From Scortum barcoo (Eukaryota; Chordata; Actinopteri; Centrarchiformes; Terapontidae), in the NCBI GenBank assembly GCA_023238725.1, contig CM041548.1, positions 9,968,752 to 10,032,751 on the forward strand: DNA of 64,000 bases, read 5' to 3'. Each line of letters starts with the position of its first letter. The stretch's first letter is position 1. The position numbers and the translations under genes are program-made. Below are positions 35,536 through 47,500 of the stretch, piece by piece. Below the pieces are notes generated by a model. That model was not told the DNA's origin. It did no database searches and saw only the letters and a program-made list of their open reading frames with translations.

Positions 35536-38500
35536 TGAGGCCAGAATCAATTTTCTTATTAAGTTTTTGACTTACTGAGTTTGTCAGATCCTAAAAAGAG
35601 CTGAGTCACTGGGCAGTTCAGAGCTGTTTGGAGATTTAGATTTTGTAATCACTTACTGAAATTCCTCAGTACTATAAGGCTTTAAAAACAAAAAATACAC
35701 GGGTCACTGTGGTCTTTGAGTGTCAGTTATGTGCTGACAGTCATGCTTGTGGTTGAGTGCGGCGTTGGTGTCTGCATGCGTCTCTGCGTGCATTCATTTG
35801 ACCACAGGGCCACAAATGGTCACTGTTAATGTCAGCACTGACAATGTATGAACCACGGGGTTTCCTTGGTAATGTCCAGGAGGAAGCCAACGGATGTTTT
35901 CTGAAATTCAAGTGCATAATGTTACCATGAAACCACATAGGAAATATTGGATCTTGTTCCCAGTCTCAGATATACCTACCTATACCTCTGAATTCAGACA
36001 TCTTAAAGTTGTTTTCTCACATGCGTAATAATGTTCTTCAAGGGCAGAACTTAACATCCCCGAGTTCCTTATAATTGCAGGTGATGGAACATCTCTGTAG
36101 TCTCCAGGAAAGTGAAAGATGGGGGAGGAAGTTGGTCAAGTCGCATGAACGTTTTTTTTGCAAGCGAGAGGGTTTATGGGTATTGTGGTCTCATTATGGA
36201 AAAACATTTGTGAAAGCAGTACATTTGGTTTGAGAAGGTGGGGATTTTTTTTTTAATCATGAGTTTATCTTTAACTTTTGTGTAGATATTTAGTGATGCT
36301 GTTTAAAATGTGTCTGCAGCGTACTGTAGGGGGATATTTGTTGTTGTTCCACTGTTCAAACTGCCACTACTGCAGCTGTAATGACTGTATGTCTTTCAGT
36401 AACCAAGACTGGTATTCATTCACATTCACATTCACATTCACATTCTTCAAGATTACTTTGCTAAAGCAGAACCTTGTGATATTTTGTACATTTGCTCTCC
36501 TTATTTATGTTTTTCTGTACACTCACCGCACTGAAGGTCAACAAATACATTATTCATGAGGAGCAGATGCGTAGCTATTTCCCAAGAGAAAAATGCACAG
36601 TACAGCCACATGACATGTATTTCAAATAGGGGGCACCTTATATTGAATGGAGAGAGTCCCTGCTGACCTCAACAAAACAAAACAAGCAAAAAAAAAATCC
36701 ATAGCTGAATGAAAGGAGTTCATACCTGCACTCTGCACACACCAATCAGCCACATCTTTTCACTTTACGCATGTGTTTTTCACTAGAATAAATATATCCT
36801 ATATAAATCTGCAGGTGAAAATCCTCAATAAATGCAGCATTTTCTCCAGTCTGAGTAAACTACAGTGCAGTACAGTGTTTTTGTGACATTTTTTTGAAGA
36901 TTTACAAGCCCATTTGTTATTGAAGATAACAAATGGGCTTGTGTGGGTCAACTGTTACAGAGGTCGGCAATAATTGAGAGACAGACTGACACATTGTTGG
37001 TTTTGGACTTTGTAAAGCTTTGGATAACCCAGAAAACTGCCATTTATCCCACGCTGACATCAGAAGTGACCTTAAAATGGTTGCTGGCTGTCTAAATGTC
37101 CAAAACACTCAGCACATTGTATCAGTTGGGATCCAAGAGCCACACAGAAATTAAACCATATCTGTAAACATGCAGTCTAACACACCTTCTACTATTAGAA
37201 TATTTGGAGAAGAAGGATCCTAAACAGATTACTGCTCTGCTGTAATTCACGCAATTGGTTCGTAGTTCACACAACAAATTGCAGATTGTTCGCCTTGTGA
37301 AATTCAGAATAGTGAAGTGGTTACAACGCCAACACGAGGACTCAGACCAGACAATGTGACTGTCTGAGCAAACAACTGTCCTACTATCACCTCACAGATT
37401 TCAGTTCTACGTTGAGTTTCCATGGCATAGACTTTTTGAGCAAATCAGTAGAAATAAATAAATACACACTAACAAAAAAAAGAGGAACACTGGGTTTCTC
37501 TGTGCTATTTTTGGACTCCCGCTTTGTTACAAAGTCAAATGCGCCTGACTGAATAATAGCAGTAGCCAAATTTAAAGTTTTGTTACCTCATTCACAATTT
37601 TGCAATGACAGAAGTAGCAATTCAACTCTGATCTCTATTTCATTTGAAAACAAAACACTGTTCAGTGCGTGTGCGTATGCAAATGTACTGTATGTATGTA
37701 ACTGCTCACACGTAGGTGTGGGGTGGTAATACTGTTCTGATAAGGGGGAATCCAGTTCACTAAATGCCAAATCTTGACATATCTTGTGAGAGGGGAATTC
37801 AGATTGATGTATTTATAACTTAAACATGACAAATTGAAAGATAATTTACAACTGTCTGATTGTTTGGTAACACAGATAGGAGTAACCCAAATGCCCAGGT
37901 CAAATATCTCCAAATGTCATTTCTTTTTACCAGTCACTCCACTTTGTGCACTTGTGGTGGATGCTTTAGGTCCACGCATGGGAATTCCCATTCAGCTCCC
38001 ATGTCACCTTTGACCCCTACTTTGTCCTCACATCAACTTAGCCAAAGATTGTGCGCCATGGAGAGAGCATGTGGGAGCTTTCAGACTTCAGAGAGGTGAG
38101 ATGAGTCAGCTTTTAAGGGGCAGGTCGGAAAAGAAAGTTGAGCAGGTGTCAGTGGGAAGGTGGTGGTGGGGAGGGGGTTCAAATGTGAACGTGTACTAGG
38201 ATTGTGTGTGTGTGTGTGTGTGAATGGTTGTGTGCAGTTGGAGAGTGATGAGACCAGACCAGCGTGATGGAAAGTCCAGCCGACTGCTAACACAAACACA
38301 CCAGGGGGAGAGAGAAAAAGAGGAGGAGGGGCGGCAGGGAGGTTAAAAAAGTTGGGGGAGGATAGAGGAGAAGAGTGTTTTGTGTCAGCTTCGCAACGAT
38401 GACAGCTGTCATTAAGATGCTGATGCTGAGCAGTATTGATGGGGCCAAGGGAGTGTTTACACCAGAGTCCATTATCAAGTTTATCAGTGGAGCACAGATC

Positions 38501-39252
38501 CATATTTTGCCTTTCAGACCCCTCCCTGCCACCTAAACCCAGAGAGAAGAGACTTGGCCCGAGAAGAGACAGAGTATGCGAGTGAAAGGGGGTCTGGGAG
38601 TCTGGATTTCGGGGGGATGTTTCACACACTGAGAAAAGAGCATGCTGTGTGTTTTCATCATTACCATAATTGAGAGTGAGTGCTGAGAGGGCACGGACAG
38701 GGAGTCCAAAATTCCCATCTGACAAATTATGTGAATGAAGGAGAGGCGATGCGTAGCTGGCTTGATTCCAGGCTCCTGAGCGACAGATGGGGTCAAACCG
38801 AGTAGATAAGGGACTAGTGTGTCTGTTTGTGAGCTCACTGCTGCGCTCTGGTTGGGACTGTTGGCACCCTCACAATCACTGTTCAGGCCGCAAGCCAAGC
38901 AAAACGTGTCCACTTTTTCACTGGTAGACTCTACCGGAGACAAGCATGGGATCATGCCAAAGATGGTAGACCATTGTGTCTTTTGTCCTTGCGTGGCTCT
39001 GTTTTGCTCCGGCTTAAAATGTTGAGCTGTTTAGCAAGTCTTTGGCTCCTGCTCCTGAGCAGCCGGTGAAGCGAGGTTACTCCATGTCATTGGAATCTGT
39101 GCACAATGGACCCAAACCCCCCTTCCTCTTCCTTAGCACCAGCTTTTGAACCCCTCTGCAAGAACTCTGCTTTTACTGACCCCCACCCTAACCAAAACTC
39201 CTCTCCTCCCCAACATCCATCCACACACAGTTTGGGCCCCCCCCCCCCAACC

Positions 39253-39288
<36 letters not shown>

Positions 39289-39580
39289 AGCCCTCGGCTC
39301 TGTTAGATGACTCCCTGAAGAAGCAATATAAACATCAGTGTTCCTGGTTCACTTGGAATGCACCCCACCACAACCCCTTGTAGTAAGCACTTTATGCGTC
39401 TCCCTCCCTCTCTCTCTCTCCTTATTTGTCTCTCTTCCCTCCCTCTTTAACTCTCTCTCTGATACAGCGAGGACTGAGCGTCGTTGCCATGGCACCGCCT
39501 ATCTGAGTCACACTGGTTAAAACACGGTCACTCTCCTGGCCTCAGTTTTGGGATGTTCACTCGGCACGCTGGTGCGCACC
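35536..39580. other. Intergenic DNA upstream of itgb8
   Basis: Contains a perfect 17-bp hairpin (36904-36942), a short CATTCA-type tandem run (about 36417-36446), a TG run (38202-38222), and a C run followed by a CA run (about 39238-39286). No exon is supported. Distal itgb8 control elements could lie here but none can be identified from sequence alone. Confidence 0.4.
36904..36942. repeat. Perfect 17-bp hairpin
   Basis: ACAAGCCCATTTGTTAT (36904-36920), loop TGAAG, and ATAACAAATGGGCTTGT (36926-36942) are exact inverted repeats. The stem is longer than expected by chance in a window of this size. It is not followed by a T run typical of a small RNA terminator. Confidence 0.9.
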
Positions 39581-39615
39581 AGCTGAACGCGGCGCCGCTC
39601 GCTGTACCCGCGCGC

Positions 39616-39650
<35 letters not shown>

Positions 39651-40103
39651 AGACTCGGCTCCTGCTCCGTCCCGGGATGAGACTTGGCCACCGGCCGTGA
39701 GGACGAGGTACCATCGCAGAGCAGCGCGGAGGAGAGGGGGTAGCTGGTGGAAGAGTGGGGGAGGACACATGTCGCACACCTGCGGCCGGATGGAAATAGA
39801 TGGAGGAACTTGCGCCGCCGCCGCCGCACTCCGATTGCTTCACGTCCTCCTATGGTCCACGGGGGAGCGCGCTCGTAAGCTGATTTAACCCGGGGGATGT
39901 GAGTACCACCCCGGGATTAGAAGGTTATTGGGTGAACGACAATGCCCCGCGGCTCGCTCCGGCACTCCCGGCTATTGTTCGCGCGGCGGCGGACGCACGG
40001 TGCCCGGTCCCGTCTGGTTCACCTCCAGTAGCTGCGCCTCCAGCCTCCCGCGCCTCCCTCGCCGCTTCGCCCAGGTCGCCCTCCCCGGTGTGGACAGGAG
40101 AAT
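39581..40103 (+). promoter_or_regulatory. itgb8: CpG-rich promoter and 5' UTR region of itgb8
   Basis: The sequence becomes sharply CpG- and GC-rich (CGCGGCGCCGCTCG, CCGCCGCCGCCGC) just before the itgb8 start codon, unlike the AT-rich DNA to the left. It includes a CG/TG run at about 39609-39650. This fits a CpG-island promoter. The exact start site cannot be placed, and no TATA box is evident. An in-frame TAG at 40029-40031 precedes the start codon. Confidence 0.55.
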
Positions 40104-40191
40104 ATGACTCCCTGGCTCCGCACATCCGGCAGCGTCCCCCTGTGTCTCCTGCTCTGCTGCCTGCTGGTCCGCGGAGGAGCCTCCGGTGCCG
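40104..40191 (+). CDS. itgb8: itgb8 exon 1: signal peptide
   Basis: Encodes MTPWLRTSG, a leucine/cysteine-rich hydrophobic core (VPLCLLLCCLLV) and a small-residue cleavage region (GGASGA). It ends with one base of the next codon before GTGAGT (phase 1). Confidence 0.9.
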
Positions 40192-41409
40192 GTGAGTTGG
40201 AGGCTCATTAGGACCAATTACATCATATGTCAGCAATTAGCCCACATCTTGTATCATGTCAGGACATCACTGCGCAACATCAGCTCCCGCCCATCTGCGC
40301 TCTCTGCAGGGGGTGTACTGGTCTCCCAGATTCTTCATGTAAAGGAGCCCCTCTGTAGAGCTTTTTTTATAAAGATTTTTAGTATCATACTCCCACTTAA
40401 TTGCCATTATTACATGTTTCAGGTAGACTGAGACCTGCTTTTCATTTTAAAGGGGTACCTCTGAGCCCACAATCAGGGGGCTTCACTATCTCCAGCAACC
40501 TCTTATTTGAGCATTGATCACTAAAGAGGTTAAATGCTTCACCTATTCAGAGCTTTGCCAGAGGCCCTGAGTGCTAATTGGGTCAGAGGGGCTTGTTAGT
40601 GGGCTGTAAGTGATGCGAGGACCTGCAGCCTTCCTCTGTCCTACATACCAACCCTGTAGCTCACTGAAACAGCCCTGGAAAATTGGATCTCAGCAGATAA
40701 ATCACTTCAATGAATCATTAATCCCTCTACAGTGAGCCCGGGGTCCTTTCGGCCCCCTTTGTCACCCTGTAAAATCTTTACAGTCTCCATCCCTGCTGCT
40801 TTTTATTTTTCTGCTAAGGCTGCATAAAAGCATCTTGCGGGAGTGATCTGTCACAGTGTCACTCCATGAATGCATTTATGCGCATTTAGTATTCACTGAT
40901 TGACTCATGATTAGATGTCCTGTTTGTGTGTGTGTGAATGTGTGTGTGTGGGAAATGGTCCTTTGCACCACTCCAGCGACTCAAGCACCTGTTCCCACAC
41001 TCCCAGCCGTTTTCCCACCACATGTCTGGCTGATACGCGCTAAGCAGCCTCATATGGGATGCTAAGTGGTGCTTCCATCACCAAAAGTGTGCGTGAGATC
41101 TCTTAATATCCACGGGGGCTCGGCTGCATGGCTAATGAGTGTTGACACACAAATTCTTTCATATGCTAATCACAGATTTCTTCTCTTCTCCTCCTACCAT
41201 TTCTCCTCTATCTTTTGGCCGTCCGTCTCGTTTTCCTCCTCTCTGCCTCCTCTTCCACCCCCCAACAACAACAATCTATCTTTTCTGCAGGTGACAGTAT
41301 GTGTCGATCTCCTAGCATCACCTCTTGCACAGAGTGTCTCAGCCGTGGGCCACAGTGTGTGCCTGGTGCTTCAAGGAGGTAGGAATGTGTATAAGAAAAC
41401 GTGTGTTTC

Positions 41410-41459
<50 letters not shown>

Positions 41460-44400
41460 CGTGGCAGACATTCAGCAGCATTCCTCAGATGAGACACACC
41501 AAAGCTTTGATGCCACCCACAGATGTGGATATAATGTGTATGTTCGGGCTTAGTGGCCTGCCCTGTGACCTGTGTGAGTGTGTCTGGGCTAGTGTGTGTA
41601 TGTGAATGTTTCCATGCGTGCTTTCTCATGCGGCCCGCACAGACTGAGCCACTCTCTGTCCATGTGTTTAGTCTAGGCGCTCACACATATCATCATTGCA
41701 TTTCTTTCAAAGCGTGCATCTGCCTGTGTGTGTGTGTGTGCATGTGTGTGTGTTTGTCCCTATCTGTCTTTGCTTTCTGGGTGTCAGTCTGCCTCGTAAA
41801 GAGCCCCACCCCAAACCGTGTATTAAGGAGACAAATCACAACACACACACACACACACAAACACAAACCGCACTGGCTAGACAAGGCCGTCAACACGTGT
41901 GTGTTTACAGACTTCAGGTGCCTTCCCACCCGTGTGAACCCTGACTTTATCCGACATCATTAAGTGAGCCCACTGGTGTGTGAAAGCAATTCAAACACCA
42001 CCTCTCCAACCTCCCACACACACAAAGTCACAGAGTCATGCCTTGGCAAGCAGTGAAAATTACACAGGTCCACTGCTCGCTCACATCATTTTGTCACTGA
42101 CATTCAGTGTCAGGCGAAGAGGCAAACTCTGCAAGGAAAGTCAGAGGAAGTTGCTTGTGAAACTTTCTGGTGTTTGGAGTTGTTGCAGGACAAAATTATA
42201 GCCACAGGGACTGCCATAAATAAACAGAATTCAGTCAAGCTTTCAGGTTCATGCCGTGGTCACATATTGAACTACAGCTTTTATTGTAGACTGTGTACTG
42301 CTCTGCTCTTGTGCAATTTCTGCCTCTAAAAGTCGTAGTAATTCTGATTACTTAAGCTATATCCCTATCCGCCTTGGTCATGTCTCACCCTTTAAAGGGC
42401 ACACATTTAAAGGTCTAGTCTTGTTTTCCCTTTAGCAAGTTACTGTATTTGCGATTGTTTCTCCTCACAGATGAGAAGTACCAAAGGTCACTAATCCGCT
42501 ACAAAGCTGCACTGCATGACGCTGTTCCTCTGTTGGGGAAACAGCAACACTCATTTAATGAAGTGATGATTCAATCATATCCTAAATAAGAAAAAGACAA
42601 TTCGATCTATCTAATCCTTTCCATCTGACCTGCTGCTTAATCTTTCATTTCCTGTGTGATCAGATGCGTAGGGAGTAGATCTTGATGTGCATATATAAAC
42701 ACAAGCAGGGGACTTCTTCCTGGTTCACTAAGCTGATGGGTAACTTCAGGATCACATGACAGAAATTCTCTCAGGACAGTATAAACCATTGCAAATGGCA
42801 TATAAGTGACAGAAACAAAAAGTGAAAGCAAGGTGAGTAATTGTGAAACTGTTTCGATTTACCACCTTCTCTCATGTGCGGAAGTGTTTTCTGAAAGGTC
42901 AGCCACACCGTACTTGAGCAGGGATTAGAAAAAGCACATGTATTACAAGCTCTGTACGTTTGTAAAGAAGGCAGCTGCGCGGACAGAGCATACCTTCATT
43001 CATGGTCATGTATTTTGCAGCATAATGACATTTTGCAGTGTGTGTATTAAAAGCAGATTAGAGAGAAGGGAGGGCAGTTTTCACAAGCCACTGTTTCCCT
43101 CTGTTGCCCTTGTGTGCCCTGTAGGACTTTCTGGATGGGGCGGGCCCGAGCCAGCGTTGCGACCTGGCAGTGAAGCTGCTCGGAAAGGGATGTGAACCGG
43201 AGTTCATGGAGCGGTCAGAGGTCAAGGTGGAGGTCAACGCAACCATCAGCAGCACGCAAGTGTCCCCACGAGACATCAGCATCACCCTCAGACCAGGTAA
43301 GCGATGGGGCACCTCTCGATTTGCACCTTGAATGCAACTTTAAGCGAGGCACAAGCAGCTGAAGTTGTGCTTAAAATGAACTGCAGTTATGTGATCATTA
43401 CATATGTGTGTGTATGTGTGCCAAGGTTCAGAGGCCAGCATCGTGGTAGCTGTGAGGCAGCTGGAGCGTTATCCTGTGGATCTGTACTACCTGGTTGATG
43501 TATCAGCGTCTATGCAGGAAAACCTTGATCATGTAGGTGTTCATACCCCTCTCGGCGACTCAGTGCTGAAGCATTTATTTATCTTAAGGAAACAGTGTAA
43601 ACTAACTTCTGAATCATTGCAACTTTTTTACACAAACTTTCATGTTGTTTTTTTCATGGTTGGAAAACAAACAAGATTTAGAAACACAGATAACAGTTTT
43701 GTGTTGTATTATTGGGGCTTATGAGATGGATGCAGTGTTTGCATCTTTTTGAAACTGGTGTAAAAATTCTGTTTTTATCTCTATCTCACCCTCTGCCTCT
43801 GATTTTCCCATTCCATGTCCACCTTCGCCTGCGTGTTTCCTGTGCCCCAGCTGAAGACGGTGGGTGTGGCTCTGTCTCTTCGCATGACGGAGCACTCATC
43901 CGACCTCTGGCTGGGCTTCGGCTCGTTCGTGGACAAACCTGTTTCCCCTTACATCAATGTCCATCCCTCCAAGATCAACAACCCCTGCAGGTGAGACGTG
44001 GGATTGGTTGGATGGATTATTGATCACTGAAAAAAGTATGGAGTTCATATTGTGAATTTTCATTGCTATGAATAGAATTTTCCCTGTTATATTCCTCAGC
44101 TAACTTTGTCTACTTATAATGAGACATGAAGAGTGGTGTGGGGATTTGAGTGATTTTTTAAAAATGCATCTGAGCAGCCTCCTCCATTAGCTGCCCCTAA
44201 TTGTGTGTGACTCAGGGAGCAATTTGTCAGTCGTTAGGGGGGCAACATTGTTTTGATGATGAACTGTTTCTGTGGAGACAGGAACAACAGACTTTGTTCT
44301 CGTAGCTGTTCTAAGATCTACTTCCTTGATGGTTGCAATTAAAAAAAAAAAAATAATCTCTTGACTTGTCTTTGTCTCTCTCTCCATCAGTGATTATGAG

Positions 44401-44556
44401 ATCCGTTGTCGTCCTGCCCACGGCTTCCACCACGTCCTGAGCATGACAGGGAACATGAGCGAGTTCACGCGTGTAATCAAACGCCAGCGCATCTCCGGAA
44501 ACATGGACACACCTGAGGGAGGACTGGATGCTATGCTTCAAGCAGCTGTCTGCCAG

Positions 44557-44587
<31 letters not shown>

Positions 44588-47500
44588 AAGATGTTAGAAA
44601 TTAGGCTTGCACATGCTGCAGAGAGTGGGAGCTGCCAAAACGTTTTGAGATAAATACAAAATAGTGTTTTCCTTGAGTATCTCAAATCCGTTAAGGAAAA
44701 CGAAGTATAACCCCAAATTAGGTAGTAACTCTGCATGCTGGTGAAAGAAGGATTTATTCTGGGAGAATGGTGGCACTCTGACTCAGCATTAGATATTATC
44801 ACTGGAATCCCACTAAGTAATGACACTACTGCTGGGTTATGGCAGACACACACACACACAATCACACAGAGCTGCTTATACTATGGCTGCAGGAGTGCTG
44901 TGAGTCACACCACGCATGGGGGCCCTGAGTAACCAGTCTGCAGGGAAACACCATGGTGGTCATGACTCTAGAAATAGATTCTCCATTATGTCAGCCCTAC
45001 TTGAAAGTTCACTGGCTTTCCTAAAAATACACACGTGCACATACAGAGACTCGCTTAGACCTCCTCTTCTCTCACACTGTCTATGACGAGTCACAGACAT
45101 AAAGAGGGAGACGGGTGGGAGATGCTGCTTTTCCTTTAATTGGGAATTGCAGAGGGAGCCGATCACCATGGGAACTAATATAGTTCAGATGAGGAAAAAG
45201 TTTGAATTTGCAGTTTCTTACCACATGTGTAAGCCTTTAAAATCTAAAGCATGCACATATCTCCCACATCAGTCTGTGTGAATGTAGCTGACTGGTGAAA
45301 TAAGGGCATAAAAATGAGTCTATAAAACTGCTTACCAGAAACTGAGTACGCATTAGCATCAGTAAATGTGTTGTCACTTCTCCCTGATGAGGTGTTGTTC
45401 TAGTCCATAGATTTCTGATGGTTATCTGGTTCCATTAAACAGAAATATGGTTTAAACACACCATGTAATGTCCTGACTCCTCTGCATCTCTCTTTTAGAG
45501 AGCGGTGGGCTGGCGACCAGAGGCCAAGCGTCTGTTGCTCCTAATGACCGACCAGCCGTCTCACCTGGCCCTGGACAGCCGACTTGCAGGGATTGTCACA
45601 CCACACGACGGCCTGTGTCACCTGGAAAACAATGTCTACACAGGGAGCACTCAGATGGTGAGAGGAAGAGGAAATTTTCGGAAGCTGGGAGGTGGGGCTT
45701 AAACGAGCTGAAACTTTTAACTGGGCATTTGATGCGTCTTAGAGTTCACATAGTCTCACATTATTATCACACTATTATAGACAAATTCTGTGCAGATTGA
45801 CAAATTATGATCATTGGTAAATTCATGCTCAAAGGATATACTCTTACTTTCTTTCTTTCTGAGAGTTACATGAGAAGATCTATGCTGCACTCCAGTTTTT
45901 GGGCACAGCTAAGAAAATGTCCTTGTAAAACCACATCTTTTTACACTTTGTCAAGATTAGGACAATGTGATATAATGTCTGAATTTGTGAGTTTCGGAGG
46001 TGCTGGTGAGCAGATTTCATTACTTTTGTACTGAGCCAGGCAAAGTGTTTCCCACTGTTTCCAGTCTTTATGCTAAGCTAAACTAGCTGACTGCTGGCTG
46101 CAGCTTCAGATTTATAATACAGAGCAGTGATCTTCTTTTCTAAGTGAAGAAACAAATGCACTTACTTCCCAAAATGTCAAAGTTGAAATGTGGACCATGT
46201 GGAGTTAGTAGACCTGGAATCTGACAGCGATGCATCCCAAAGGCACATTGACATTTTAAGGCCATAAATAAATTCATACAACATACATAAAAAACCTTCT
46301 GTATTTTGTATGATGGTTGTCTCCTTTTCAGGACCATCCCAGTCTGGGTCAGTTGTCTGATAAGCTGTTGGAAAACCACATATACTCCATCTTCGCTGTG
46401 GAGAAGCAGCAGTACCAGTGGTACGAGGTAATCTCACACAACCACATATGCCCACATATAGTATGTAACTGAGAAAACAAATGTTGCCATTCACACATTC
46501 ATGAGGTTAGGAAGTAAAAACTTCCCTGCTCATGTGCATTAACAGCTCCAGAGCTGATCAGCACTTTCACCTTTCTCCCTCAGGATCAAATGTTGCTCTT
46601 TAAGTGCTATTTCATTAAAGTCGTCATCAGTTTCTTAGTGCGAATCAGTCTAAAAGCATTCTTTTATCCCCCATTTTGTCTATTTAGGAGTTGGTACGTT
46701 TGCTACCCGGCTCCTACCTGGGAAGGTTAGGCCTCTTCCAGGCTCCAAACCTTATCGAGTTGGTTGTGGATGCATACAAGGTACAGAGAACTTGCCTACT
46801 TCCTCTGAATAAATTGGTTCTCATTTTCAGATCCTGTTTTGCTCCCTCAGTAACTAATTCATGCAGTAGATAGCGGGTAGTAGGACGGGGACAGGAGGAA
46901 GGTTAGATAGAGGAGAGCAGCAGAACAGCATGAGCTGTATTCATGAGCAAACGCAGCTCAGAACAGTTTCGGCATGAGTCCACCGATGTGCCGAGGCACC
47001 ATGAACTCTGTTTTGTGTTAGCCTCATTTAATCATGCGAGTTGAGTAATAGCACATTCCTGGTCTCCGAATCGGTGATGGTAAAGTATGTTTCTGTGTGC
47101 AGTTCAAACTTAAATTCTGGAGTTTGGAAAACAGATGATTGAAGATGTTTGTGGTTGCTGAGGGCCTAATGAAACAGAAAAACACGAATGAGAACAGGAG
47201 GTTATGAAGGGCTAAGGCCTTGTGTGAGTACGTGTGTGTGTGTGAGATTCAGGGTTCGTTCAGTTGGCAGCGGTTGAGGCTGTAATCTTGCCTCAGGCAC
47301 AGCGCTCGATTGTTTGCTTCGAGAATCTGCCGAATCCACAGATCCGGGTGCACAGCCACACATACGTGCAGGCACATACACAGACACACACACACACACA
47401 CTTGCGTACAGAAGCTGCAGAGCCTGAACAGAAGCTGGCATTATAATAGCTATCAGATCCCCATGGAAACCATGTGTCCTAATCATGGATGGATACAAAG

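Noticed and set aside
38081..38725. 214-residue open frame on the minus strand
   Set aside because: Low-complexity Ser/Pro/Thr/His-rich text running through a CA repeat; no family similarity.
13565..39500. Possible macc1 gene between tmem196 and itgb8
   Set aside because: macc1 has a very large coding exon; no open frame of suitable length or similarity occurs in this interval.
41066..41605. 179-residue open frame overlapping itgb8 exon 2
   Set aside because: It reads exon 2 in a non-coding frame and continues into a GA repeat; the itgb8 splice pattern explains the exon.
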